Both the position numbers and the translations under genes were made by a program. From positions 10,317,501 to 10,381,500 of the forward strand of contig OX463807.1 of assembly GCA_949825045.1 (NCBI GenBank): a DNA stretch of 64,000 nt, in the 5' to 3' direction. This stretch comes from Argyresthia goedartella. Taxonomy: Eukaryota > Arthropoda > Insecta > Lepidoptera > Argyresthiidae. The notes under the pieces were generated by a model. It saw only the letters and a program-made list of their open reading frames with translations, had not been told where the DNA came from and searched no databases. Below are positions 11,213 through 21,988 of this stretch, piece by piece. The first letter of the stretch is position 1. Every line of letters starts with the position of its first letter.

Positions 11213-13080
11213 TTTCGACAAAACATTAATGATTCCTACAAATAAACCACTATAGCCAATAAGAGTTATGCTCTAAATTCCCTTCGCCGAAGTTGGTAGC
11301 AATGAAACCAGTTTTGCTAGCTTTTGAAAAATGTGGTACCCATAAGTTAGGGAGAAAACATCAGGCTAACTCATACGTAACACAAATATTCCTGTATTCG
11401 TTGGTATGTTGTATAATTTGTATATTCTTTTAGTATTTCTTATTGTGACGAGGTTGTAGGTACCTACATAAATACCTTCTATCTTATTATTTGAAAACGG
11501 GTTCTGTGAAAATCATGGCCCATGTTAAAAACAATTAGGTATTATAAAAATTACCTAATCCAGATCTATTTTTACTTTCGAGCAAAAGGGTGATGAACTG
11601 CTTACTCACTCCATTTCTTTACAGAAATTATTATAATCGTAAAAAACGAGGTTGAGATGTTGATTGAAATAGGTTCGTCATCGTTAAATGAATCCGAAAA
11701 ATAAAAATAAATGTGTATTTATGAATGTATGTACGTCTGTTTTCTGTTTTTAGCTCTAGAACCTGAACCACTGAACCGAATTGGATGCAATTTTGTGTTG
11801 AGGTTATTTTGTTAACATCTAGGATGGTTTTTTTTTTTGATAACTTGATTAATTAAAGTACCTGTCATACAAATCAAATACAGTTATTCAGTTCGCACCT
11901 ACAATTTTTTCAAATTTATCTTGGTGGATAGAATCTTTCAATAACATCTATGACATGGAATACTGGGTTTTACCGGAAAACTCCAAAGATGGTAGCTCCC
12001 ATACAATATCCGTTTTACATATCCTTTTGCATAGGAAGCACGTTGAAATAAGCTTGTTCAGGCTTCTCGGCACCTAATGACCTCGTAGGGGCCCATCAGC
12101 TACGAGGTAGCGTAGCGATCAGTTGCCAAGAAGTTTGAACGTCGGCGATTCACCGAGCTAAAATGATTGGGTTCGATCTAACCTGGTCTGTGCTTCGGTC
12201 CCGTCAACCTCCTGTCTCTCTGCAAGGCCCGGGTGCACCCTAGGCTCTTCTTGGTAGACAGGTTCTTCAGCCAACCTCCTGTGTGACTGGCGGGCCAGCC
12301 TCGATCAGCACAGTGTTCCAACACAGGTTATGTTACGTGGTAAAAAACCAATCGGCCACGTAAATGCGAACTTTATCTGGTTCGGGGAACCACAACACAC
12401 TCAGCTATATAGACAATCCTGAGGGAACCCCGAATACATTCCAGATGGACTGCGATTTAATTTCAATACCCTAACCAAAGCGCGTTTTCATTGCGAGGGC
12501 TTTCGTCTGTCAGTTGTCAAAAACTGCAAGGTTGGCAGCAACGTCAAATTCAAAATGGCCGTTCCGAAACCATCGATCGAATATCGATTTGGAATCGAAC
12601 AAAGCTCATAGTGCTGGCGAAAAGGATGAGCAGAAAGGAGTTCTTATACTTGCGAGAAAGTCCGTTACGGGGGCCTGCAGAATTTTGTTTTAGTTTCTTC
12701 GATTGTCGGCATTTAGTTTAGTATTCAAGAGTGTGTAGACCATACAGATCACAAGGATCATGAAGCCAAATAAATAGTTTTTGTTTTAAATTAAAAAGGT
12801 ACTTTACGTAACGTGATGTATGCCGAATGATTTCTGGCAACCTGCTTGGTCGCCGTCGGCGTCGGCGTCGTGCGGTCCCCCACCCATTCAATGAGTTCCC
12901 CCGCGCGCCCCTCCCGCCTTTAACTTTTTTCTTTCATTACCTCCATGGTATATTGGTTGTTTTGTTCAGTGAAGTGATTTTATTGTGTGCTGTGAACTTA
13001 TGTAGTATTCGTCCATGGATGAGTTCACAAAAGACCTATTGGTAACTGGGTTTTGGTGGCCTACGTCTTCACGTTGTTCC
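11213..13080. other. Unassigned; possible diverged interspersed repeats
   Basis: No coding region with known motifs. The phrase at about 11754-11800 (CTGAACCACTGAACCGAATT, then GATGCAATTTTG) resembles a sequence repeated in many lepidopteran mobile elements, which would make 11.49-12.0 kb a decayed repeat (weak). A GC-richer part at 12060-12500 repeats CAACCTCCTGT twice. The stretch 12500-12605 contains a possible ATG frame of 18 codons and no recognisable protein. Confidence 0.4.
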
Positions 13081-13126
13081 ACACATTTTTTATTTACTCA
13101 CGTAGGTGAGTAAATAAAAAATGTGT
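13081..13126. repeat. Perfect hairpin, 21-bp arms, 4-base loop
   Basis: Left arm 13081-13101, loop GTAG 13102-13105, right arm 13106-13126, every base paired. Such perfect, tight-loop inverted repeats are uncommon by chance; similar ones lie at 21185-21232, 21252-21285, 21550-21607 and 47324-47360. Confidence 0.95.
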
Positions 13127-13754
13127 ACCTACCTAACTACCTACTACTACATTAACTTATTCTGCATGGTTTTCAAGCAGTTTCTTAGTTTTTGGTTTGG
13201 ACTATAATAGCATGAATGGAATCATGGATGAAAGCTCGTATTTACTATAATGCAAAACTTTAATTACCAAGCACACTAAGAAGCCGTACCGATCAGTTAC
13301 TTACCAAAAAAATAAATTGGCTGCTTTTTGCCCGACTGCATGGAAGCTGAAAAAAGTAACATAATCATTTCATCTCAATAAAGTCTTATCTGCTTGTTTT
13401 GTGCTTTTTAAGTGTAGGTCTACAGTCTAGTAATTTAGTTTTTTAATTACGTCTTTTTTTTGTTTTACATCCAAGTAGTCTATAGCAGGTAAATAACGCA
13501 CTTCTCCTACTTTTGCCATAGTCATGCCATACTGACGTCCAGTGTGCCGATAAAGAAAAAGCGGAAGCCAATGTGGCAACCCTCAAAGTCGAATGGCTTT
13601 TTGACCCAAATTGGTTCAGACTCTGAGCTCGAAGGGACAAGATCTAGCCGAAAAACAAAATTGGAAAGGTTTTGCAAAACTCTTCAACCCTGTCTAATTG
13701 TTTTGGGGGAAATAATAAATAAATTCGTGTCTAAAAGGTGACTGAATTCAAATT
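13127..13754. other. No recognisable gene
   Basis: AT-rich sequence. Overlapping frames on both strands at 13443-13741 have no known motif. Confidence 0.5.
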
Positions 13755-15973
13755 TACTCCAAATGTACAATCAAGTACATAAATGTTTCATGACTTGGTA
13801 ACAGTCACAGTTATTCCAAGTAATTCAATATAGTGTTCTCAGGCAATCCAAATATGGACATGCAACACTGCAGAAGAATCCAAATTAGGTAGAACACTTG
13901 TTTCGATTACAGACGTAAAATAATTGTTATTATAAGTTCATGTTACTACAGCTCGACTTGTATGGAGCGAAAGATTTTAGTTTCAGTTGACTAATATGGG
14001 AGATACGTAAAACGTGATGAATGATTGATAGCAAGCTTAGGGTACCACAAAGAGATAAAGTTTGGAACCATTTTATTAAATTACAGTATGAAATTAATTT
14101 TAGTAAGTATGAAAATCAGTTGAATGTGTGTAATAAATATTTAGTACGCTAAATAAGTATGTCTTAGAAAGAAGATAACTTGAGTTTTTTTTTTGTGTGT
14201 TCAGATTGTTATGTTTCATTAGTTTTTCAGAATAATTTACAGATAAAGTAGTTTAACCTCAGATTTAAAATACATTACTAACGACGGAACCACTTACGTT
14301 AGTTTAATATAACAGTTTGTTTCAAGATTGCATTTACTTTTATTTTATTTTACAGATACAGTGCAATCGAGTCTATTAATAGAATTATAGTCCGACCAGC
14401 GGATATGGTCACTTCTTCTTGTTTTATATTGAGAGTTGAAAAGTATGGAAATTGAATGAAATTAAAAGTTAATCGTTGTTATGAAGGTTTATTTCATATT
14501 TGATATTTTTGAGTTTTATGATAGTATTACATAGGAAAGTTGATTTTTGTTTGGATTTGGGAATGTTGGTTTTTGTTGTCGTTAGGAATAAAAAGTATGA
14601 ATTTGAGAGAAGGTGTGGAATGTGCAGGATTGTTACTCTAGACCACAGAGCAAGTTAGTTGGGAACACTTCGTTTGTTAAGTTTTCGAGAAAAGTTGGAC
14701 TGATCATCCAATCTTTACAGAATATCTTAAAATTCGAAGGATTCGTATGGATTGAGTTGAAGTTATGTTTTTAGTGTGGTACGTGACTATTGGCGAGACC
14801 GATATGTCATTGTATTTTCAGCAAAGTCTCAAAGGTACAAGGTGCAAGGCACGAATCCTTCGCTTCGATCATGACGTGAACGAGTTTCCTTTGTGAGAAC
14901 GTGGGATATCGATGACCTAATAATAAGCTCGCGAGCAGGCTCAGGCAGGTAGACCTGGAGCCAGGTACTAGTAGTATATGTATTTAAGTATTGTTATAAT
15001 AATAAAAGTACCATAAGACGTCTATAAATAAATAAATAATAAAGTACCTATAAAAGTGCACTCACTATAATGTGAAATAACATGGGATCCGGATACCCCT
15101 AAAAAGTACCTATACGAAGTGGAAGAGAAAAAAAGAGACTTTGATTGATAGCGTTTGTACAAGAAAAGAGAGAATATTTTGTTAGTTTGGAATGAAGATG
15201 TATACCCAATGATTTATATTTAAGAACATTGTGATGTGAGTTTTGAGAAGGTAGACTTGTTATGGAAAATAAAAATAAAGTAGTTTGCATTAATGAAATA
15301 AGAATTGAATAAAACAGTTAGTTATTATTTCGTGTGTCTAAAAAATGGGTACTATTATATAACCTGATATTTTTATGTAATCGTCTACTTTATAGATAAA
15401 CATACTTCAGAAATTAAGAAACATTATAGCGTTTCTTTTGCATATATTTTTTTAATGAATAACAGACAAGTGTATGTTTTGTAATAATTAAAATTGTGAT
15501 AGATCATCAATTTATTTGACTTGGTTTTTAAAATTGTTTTATATGAAACTATATGAAACTATTTATTTTTAAAAGGATATTTACAAATTGTTAGATTTAC
15601 ACAGTTTTTTTTTTAATGGTATTTTTACACAAACGATTCATTTTATAGTGGTTAATTTTGTATTAATATTTTATAGATTGATGTTTTGATGATATTCTTG
15701 TTATGTGTTCTAAATTGTTAAATTTCATAAAAATAGAACGAAACCGTACATACAAGCATTATGAAATATTTAGACATAGTTTTAGAAAAAAAAATATAAT
15801 CATGTATTTTTTTTAAATTTCCGTGGGAGGTGAAGTGTGCGGACATAGCGACATAGAGATGTATCACTGTGTGTGTGACTCCTCATTTGTAAGACTATAT
15901 AAGATTATACTGCGGATAATTAGAGGCTCTGCTATCCAAACTTCAGTACAATAAACATCTATTTACTCCTACA
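13755..15973 (+). mobile_element. LARD-like LTR element, 3' part
   Basis: The whole stretch aligns, in reverse orientation, with the 3' portion of the element at 50527-55996. Matching anchors include the block with CTTGGTAACAG (13795), TTAGGGTACC (14039), the stretch around GACTGATCATCC (14699), AGCTCGCGAGCAGGCTCAGG (14928) and AAGACGTCTATAAATAAATA (15016). It ends in a purine-rich tract and an LTR. The 5' LTR and leader are missing, so it is truncated at about 13755, and it has internal deletions compared with the longer copy. No protein is encoded. Confidence 0.8.
15831..15973 (+). repeat. 3' LTR of the LARD-like element (143 bp)
   Basis: Begins TGAAGTGTGCGGACA right after a polypurine tract (GTGGGAGG) and ends ACTCCTACA, the TG...CA form. 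The start matches TGTAGTGTGCGAACA of the 50.5-kb LTR but the rest differs much, so the two are subfamilies. It contains TATATAAG (15896-15903) and AATAAA (15950-15955), adequate for a minimal promoter and poly(A) signal. Confidence 0.75.
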
Positions 15974-16892
15974 AACCTCTTTCAATTCACCTAGTTATTA
16001 CTAAAGTATACTAGAAATAACAAAAATATTATCCTAGGCTTTAATTACGGCAGCTTGAAATTACTAAAAAAATCCGTGACGTTATCAATGTCGAGTTTAC
16101 ACAAGTAACACTTGTAATTATTTTCAGGAAAGAGTCCAATAAAGCTAATCTTATCATCTACATACAATGTACAGTTTCATAGGACGAAATTTGGCACCTA
16201 TTACAGTAATTTATATCGTCGATACATAAGCCATTACTTAACCGCATGTCGTAAATAATCTTAAATAGGATAGGAACCTCAATATATTTAATAGATCATA
16301 TAATATCTAGAGCGAGGGGCGACACGTTAAACCCGGTCTCGCAATAGAGTATTAAATGTTTGATTAAACGTGTGTTCGTTGAGCTCTTTCCCAACTAGGC
16401 GTGACATCAAATTTCTAGTGACTTAATAGAAGATTGTTGACCATGGGTGGAAAGTGACCGTGAGAGCGCCAATAGTTCGAGGGTGAAATGGGAAACTTTC
16501 ACCCGAGTTAAACACTCTACTTTTCATTTCTGTGAGGAAAACATATTTTCCGGCAGGGACTTGACATTTTCAGGAGATCTAGCTCATGAAATTGTTGTAT
16601 GCCATAAGATATCTCTCCTTAGAGCACTGCGGTAATAAATTGTTAACAATCTAAGGCCTGTACTTTATCTCATGTGGAGTTAAATCAATGTCACTGTAGT
16701 AACTTTCCGAAACCATTTTTAACATAAAGACTCGGTATTTATTTTTAATCTCGTGTTCCCGCTTTTTCTATTGCAAACTTTCGTTGTTTTATACAGCCAA
16801 CATTAGAAAAGTTTGAAAAACAAATTATAAAAAAGGAAACCAATAGTTTTTTTTTAATAATAAGACGTGACTCATTTATCATCGAACTCTAG
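15974..16892. other. No recognisable gene
   Basis: AT-rich. A 62-codon frame at 16447-16635 (+) has no recognisable motif. Confidence 0.5.
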
Positions 16893-17168
16893 GGTTCTGC
16901 CAGCAGCTCGAATGTTGAGATTCTACAACGGTTCCAGGACAAAGTGCTCCGCAACATTACCTCCGCACCCTGGTTTACGAGAAACATCGAAATTCACGAG
17001 TACCTGGAGATGCCTACTGTGAAGCAGGAGATTGAGAACAGGCTGAGACATTACAAGCGATGCCTCCAACAGCACTCTAACCCACTGGCACAAGACCTGC
17101 TTAACACGAAAGGAGAGGTGGTGCGGTTGAAACGACCTAACACGCTGATGCTCACACATCTATCATAA
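16893..17168 (+). pseudogene. Jockey-type RT, C-terminal fragment
   Basis: The frame reads GSASSSNVEILQRFQDKVLR, then APWFTRN, a short linker and RLKR before the stop. This is the conserved region downstream of the reverse transcriptase in Jockey-clade ORF2 proteins (a block of the form LQRFQxKVLRxIxxAPWYxRN, then IPTVxxEI). Only about 90 residues survive; RT and endonuclease domains are absent. It represents a 5'-truncated or deleted insertion, different from the CR1-like copies elsewhere in the window. The bases to 17300 may be its 3' UTR. Confidence 0.8.
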
Positions 17169-17556
17169 ATCCCTGAACGAGGCTGCATCAATGGATGGGG
17201 CCTCCACACGCCACGCAAGACAGGCAATCTGATAAAGGCTACAAAGAGCTGCTGGCAGATGGAGAACAAAATGGAGAAAAGAAAAAAAAATATCATCGAC
17301 TCCGTGGCCAATCGCATATATTTATAAAAAATACCCTCTGCCGATGAAAATAAAACTTTGCGAACAGGAGAGATGAAATAGCACATTTCGTACGAGTTCA
17401 AAAATATATATATATTTACGAACCGGGAAGTTTACGGCAAGAGCCGAATACGACGGTCGTCGCGAGGTTCGTAAAGAAGCCTTTTCGAACGAGTTACGAA
17501 TAGAGAAGAGTTTCCGCCTGAGTACCCAAAATCAAGCGCGAAGGTTAGAAGGCAAA
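17169..17556. other. No recognisable gene
   Basis: Probably 3' flank of the RT fragment, then a stretch with CGAACCGGGAAG...GAACGAG phrases leading into the tandem repeat. No gene seen. Confidence 0.4.
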
Positions 17557-18903
17557 AATAGTTATTTGTGTCACAAGGGAGCAAAATTATGTATTTACGG
17601 CGAGGGCGGTACATTTAATCCAGAGTGAATCCTGAGCGTAACGAAGGATTCAAGCGTTAACGCCCAGTACGAAAATAATTTTGCTCCTCAGTGACACATA
17701 CAACTTTTCACACCGACTATGAGGAAAATTTAAATTAAATGCTCTAAAAAATTAAATAACTATACTCTGAATTCCACTTTCACCACTTTTACAGTAATCG
17801 AACAACGTAAACAAAACTTTTTTTTATAATGGTGGATTGTGAAGGATTAGGGAAAGGTCACCACAGATAAAATATTCCCGTGTACTTTTACTAATGTGTA
17901 AAAATTTTCGAATCGGATATTACAATGGTTTCGGATATCAATATTCATTATATCACAATAACAGTCATCGATAGTTTTGATTTCAGTAAAACAAATAATT
18001 TATTGTGACATTTTTTTAATATTACGAAAAATTTATAAATTTTCATATAACGTTGTTAAAGTTAAAACTTGAAAAATGTTCGTTTTTAATCGACTATGTC
18101 ATCGTAGTCGTTTGTAATGTAATTTCATAATTACTTTCGATTATTTTAGTCTGTGTTCAATAGGTACATTGCGTAATGCTACATGCCAATGAATAAATAA
18201 AAAAAGTAGCTTGACCAGAAAAGTAGCATTTTTCTCCCTCTCGTCGTGGAGCAAAACTTACTTTTCCGAATGAAAGGTGTGAAATAGTTATTTGTGTCAC
18301 AAGGGAGCAAAATGATGTATTTACGGCGAGGGCGGTACATTGAACCCAGAGTGAAGCGAAGGTTTCTACGATAGAATCCTAAGCGTAGCGAGGGATTCTA
18401 AGTTAGAATCCTGAGCGTAACGTAGGTTCCAAGCGTTGACGCCCAAGACGAAAATAATTTTGCTCCTGAGAGACACATACAATTTTTCACACCGACTATG
18501 TGGGAAATTGAAATATAATGCTCTTAAAATAATGAAATAACTATACTTTGAATTATACTTTCAACACTTTTACAGTAATCGAACAACGATTTTTTTTTTT
18601 ATAATGGCGGATTGTGAAGTATTTCAGTAAAACACATAATTTAATATGTTTTTTTTTTAAATATTACGAAAAATTCATAAATTTTCATATAACGTTGTTA
18701 AAGTTGAAACTTGAAACGTTCGTTTTTAATCGATTACGATTTAATTACAATCGATTATTTCATTAAGATCTGTGTTCTATTGGCACATTGCATAAATGCT
18801 ACATGCCAATGAATAAATTAAAAAGTAGCTTAAACAGAAAAGTAGCATTTTGCTCCCTCTCGTCGTGGAGCAAAACTTACTTTTCTGAATGAAAGGTGTG
18901 AAA
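17557..18903. repeat. Tandem repeat, ~726-bp unit, two copies
   Basis: Unit 1 (17557-18282) and unit 2 (18283-18903, shortened by internal deletion) both start AATAGTTATTTGTGTCACAA, share a GGAGCAAAAT/ATTTTGCTCC pair, the phrases GTATTTACGGCGAGGGCGG and AGTAATCGAACAACG, and end CTCTCGTCGTGGAGCAAAAC then GAATGAAAGGTGTGAAA. In each unit GTGTCAC..GGGAGCAAAATTAT is mirrored about 130-170 bases later by ATAATTTTGCTCC...GACAC, so each unit can form a stem. Phrases of the form AATCCTGAGCGTAACG recur inside. The sequence class is unknown to me. Confidence 0.85.
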
Positions 18904-19372
18904 AGTATATTTTCATCACTAATGCTCTGAAAACAAGTTGTATTTAACTTGATATGGGGGAGGTAAATGCGAATTCCCAACCGTGGTGGTTGTAAATGGT
19001 AAGTAAATTTAAAAATCGAACGAGTCTCCTTTTTTGTTTTATGGGTCAAGACCTCATGTTTGAGGCAAGAATCCGACAAGACGCTTTTTTAAAAGTGACA
19101 CACAAAATTATTTTTCAGCAGGAAAATCGCGTGAAAAACACTAAATAAAAATTGACGCCAAGCAAATCTTGTTGAAAATGTTGTTGGAAATATATTTTTA
19201 ACGAAAATAATATTTCCTCACATTGGTGATGAAAAGAAAGAAAAGAAGAGCACTCGGGTGTAAGTGATCAACACCCATAAGCATTCTCTCGCTCATGCGC
19301 TTAAATATCTCGGGTGTAACATTGATGTCTTACAAATATATCATTATTCATCATTACCCATGGATCGAATTT
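18904..19372. other. Unassigned; short inverted phrase
   Basis: TATTTTCATCACTAATG (about 18907) reappears inverted as CATTGGTGATGAAAA (about 19224), suggesting a further ~330-bp repeat module attached to the tandem array. No coding signal. Confidence 0.4.
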
Positions 19373-19616
19373 GACGACCCGAATGGCCGAGTCGGCAGTG
19401 ACACTGCCTACAAAGCCAAGGGTCCCGGGTTCGAGTCCCGGTGGGGGCAAATATTTGTTTGATGAAAACGGATGTTTGTACCCTAGTCATGGTTGTTTAT
19501 CTACCTAAGTATAATATTTATCTGTATAAGTATGTGTATCGTTGTCTAGTACCCAAGATACAGGGAATCCTAGTTTGGGGCTAGATCAATGTGTCCAAGG
19601 TATTATTTATTATTTA
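19373..19616 (+). repeat. SINE family A (tRNA-derived), complete
   Basis: Head with A box TGGCCGAGTCGG (19384-19395) and B box GGTTCGAGTCC (19428-19438), the layout of a pol III promoter from a tRNA; body with ACCCAAGATACAGGGAATCC and GGGGCTAGATCAATGTGT; tail (TATTATT)n-like. The second copy at 37079-37339 matches closely. It is not a functional tRNA: no cloverleaf acceptor pairing, and the body follows directly. Confidence 0.85.
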
Positions 19617-19754
19617 TCACCCTGTATTTCTCTGAACTTATTATGCACTTAAAATATCCATACATTTCCGTCACGTCGCGCCACGCGTAAGTACATCCAA
19701 TCGCTGTATAATGGAAGTTGCTCGAAACTTATTTCTCAGCGTATGGCCTCATTT

Positions 19755-19892
19755 TCAGGGTTCCGTACCCGAAGGGTGCCAAACGAGACCCTATTACTAA
19801 GCCTCAGCTGTCCGTCGATCTGCCGTCCGTCTGTCCGTCTGCAGGCTGTTAACGGTAATAGGAAAGGAGTTGAAGTTTTCACAGACTCGTGT
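19755..19892 (+). repeat. Dispersed lepidopteran-type repeat phrase
   Basis: The phrase CAGGGTTCCGTACCCGAAGG, then CGAGACCCTATTACTAAG, TGTCCGTC repeats, AGGCTGTTAAC and GTTGAAGTTTTCACAGA follows a pattern I recall from very many lepidopteran intergenic sequences and mobile-element ends. A weaker relative is at 47598-47645 (GTAACGGAATCC ... GTCCGTCTGTC). Element boundaries are not visible. Confidence 0.55.
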
Positions 19893-20689
19893 CTGCTGTC
19901 GATAAAGCAGCAATGGAGAGCATAAACCAAACCAAAGCAGAAGTGAGGAAATTACTAACTGATAAGACATACTAAAGCACCAAAGAATACTTAAATGATA
20001 AATTGTGATCTTTGCTTATTGGGCTCGCTACCCCGTCCAATCATTATTTTGTTATTTATAAATTTAACAGATTTCATTCCATTCTGTGCAAATATTTGTG
20101 TGCCAAATGACAAAAAATAGCGCCCTATGAAACATCAATCTCAACCTAGATTAACACCAACTGATGTAAAACCTATTTCCAGAAATAAATTATTTGATTG
20201 GTTGATTAAACAAATAATGAACCACACAAAATTAAAAAAAAATGTGTTTAAAATAAAAATTACATGTCTTTTTGCGACTTTTCTTGTACGATGGTACGGC
20301 CATCTATGTATGAGATCGACTCGCACTTGACTATTTTTTAAATAACTTGCAGCCAGGCAGGAAGGACATAAATTAACTAGGGATTTATTAGAAGATATTC
20401 CGGCTGGCCGAATAGATGGGTGGCTTGGAAACTTTCCGTGAATCCTCCCGGAATATTCCCAGGAATGTTTCCAAAATTGGGAATATTCCAGGGCATGTTC
20501 CCAAATGGTAGGAGGATTAATTTTGCTGATAGTCTAAACTCTTCGTCTGATTCTTACTTGTTTGTCTCATTGGAAGTGTCGTGACAAGCCCTGTTCTTTT
20601 TTCTTGATAATAATCTCATCATCAGCACATGATGATGGAGCTGGAAGTTGGGGTACGGAACTCTGAGTTATTTGTAATTCATGATTTTA
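19893..20689. other. No gene; weak fold-back at 20441-20520
   Basis: Frames on both strands at 20127-20330 are mirror shadows with no motif. At 20441-20520 AATCCTCCC and GGAGGATT face each other around copies of GGAATATTCC; a similar arrangement recurs at 38776-38880. Confidence 0.4.
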
Positions 20690-21060
20690 ACAGGTATCAT
20701 CATTTTTACTGACTTCATGATTTTTTTTGGTGTCAGATGTTTAAAAAACGTCACTTCTCTTGATAGTTGCCACTGCTTTTGACAGGTGTCATTATTTTAT
20801 ATATAAATGTCACAAATCTTACTTATTTGGTATTATTTTATTAAAACAAGTCTTTGTTATCAAGACTCAGTTGTTTTATTTATTATATAGTACGTAAGTC
20901 AGTACATTCCGCTCCAATCAGATATAGTGGCACCTGTTAAAATCATGACACCTCTCAAATCATGACACCAGTCAAAATCATGAGATCAAAATCAAAATCA
21001 TGTCAAAATAAGTTAAATATGTCAAAAGTGACACTGACACCTGTCAAAAATAGTGATGCT
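20690..21060. repeat. Inverted array of TGACACCTGTCA-type motifs
   Basis: On the left (20690-20800) the motif reads as CAGGTATCAT, GGTGTCAG, TTTTGACAGGTGTCAT; on the right (20930-21055) as GGCACCTGTTAAAATCATG, ATGACACCTCTCAAA, ATGACACCAGTCAAAATCAT, TGACACCTGTCAAAA. The two sides are inverted relative to each other around a ~130-base AT-rich centre. Direct copies of the same motif lie at 59712-59822, just upstream of a P-type transposase fragment. This looks like the subterminal arrays of a small DNA transposon. Confidence 0.6.
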
Positions 21061-21184
21061 TATTTTACATGGCTATCATGGTTTACAAGTAAGCATCTCG
21101 CAGTTCCGTCTCCAACCTTCTGTAAACTTCTTTTTCCTGGTAGTACTTTTCTCGACGACAATAAAATGATTTACTCGACTTATG

Positions 21185-21232
21185 AACAATTTATTTCGCT
21201 CCAATCAGTGGATTGGAGCGAAATAAATTGTT
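21185..21232. repeat. Perfect hairpin, 22-bp arms, AGTG loop
   Basis: Arms 21185-21206 and 21211-21232 pair without mismatch around AGTG. The phrase CGCTCCAATCAG also occurs at 20910 upstream, so one arm resembles nearby sequence. Confidence 0.95.
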
Positions 21233-21251
21233 CTGATAGTGTTCTGATAGT

Positions 21252-21285
21252 CAATCTTGTGCTGATAGTGATCAGCACAAGATTG
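21252..21285. repeat. Perfect hairpin, 15-bp arms, AGTG loop
   Basis: Arms 21252-21266 and 21271-21285, loop AGTG 21267-21270, identical to the loop of the hairpin 20 bases upstream. Between them TTCTGATAGTG is directly repeated. Confidence 0.95.
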
Positions 21286-21456
21286 CCTGCTCCACTCACA
21301 ATCACGAGCTTTTATAGGTGCCTCTAGAAGAACCGAACATAAATATATTTTAACAAATTTGACAACATTAAGTATACTTAAAAATATTGTAATTATTTAC
21401 ATTGAATAACTAAATTAACTCTGTATTTTTGACAATGTCTATTATCCATATAATTT

Positions 21457-21760
21457 TAATTTTGGTTGTTACTTCCGCCGCCATTCCGCTGTGCGTGTTT
21501 GGGTGGCGGAAATAACAACCATTTTCGTCACAGTTCATAATTTTTAAACTCACACAATAAATCTCATAATTAAATTTAATAATTTAATTATGAGATTTAT
21601 TGTGTGATATATTTTACCGAGATTTATCTAATATTGATGTAATCTAATTTTGGTTACTACTTCCGCTGCCGTTTCACTGCTCGCCCTCGGTGGGCGCAAA
21701 TAGCAACCGTTTGTGTTGCGGTTTCATTTTTAAAACTCAAATTTAATTATCCGAACACTT
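21457..21760. repeat. 188-bp direct duplication around a palindrome
   Basis: TAATTTTGGTT...ACTTCCGC and the following ~120 bases occur at 21457 and, diverged, at 21645. Each unit contains its own stem; in the first, GGTTGTTACTTCCGCC pairs with GGCGGAAATAACAACC with one mismatch. The palindrome at 21550-21607 lies at the unit junction. Confidence 0.75.
21550..21607. repeat. Perfect hairpin, 27-bp arms, TAAT loop
   Basis: Arms 21550-21576 and 21581-21607 are fully complementary around TAAT, the longest perfect hairpin found in this window. Confidence 0.95.
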
Positions 21761-21984
21761 CCAGCTGCATGACGAGAGCAAAGAGTGACGAGAACATCAT
21801 CAGGTAAAATGAACAGGGCTGGTCCCGACAAATCTTCGAGTCCAAACACGATGGGATTAGAAGTTAGCATGTGCGCCATGTTAGATTTCATATAAGTTCC
21901 TAAAAAAAGTGATACATTAAACGTTAAGATGCCAAATTACGAACTAGCGGCTTTTTGACTGCAGAAAAACCAGAAGAGGTGGTT

Positions 21985-21988
21985 CTTG
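21985..21988. repeat. CTTG target-site duplication of Gypsy copy 1
   Basis: CTTG directly before the left LTR is repeated at 31496-31499 directly after the right LTR. Four to six bases is normal for Ty3/Gypsy integration. Confidence 0.85.

Noticed and set aside
12491..12721. Host gene 5' exon
   Set aside because: A short frame with no motif or convincing splice or promoter support.
19384..19438. tRNA gene
   Set aside because: A and B boxes are good, but no acceptor-stem pairing, and SINE body and tail follow; the same holds for 37079, 62985 and 63720.
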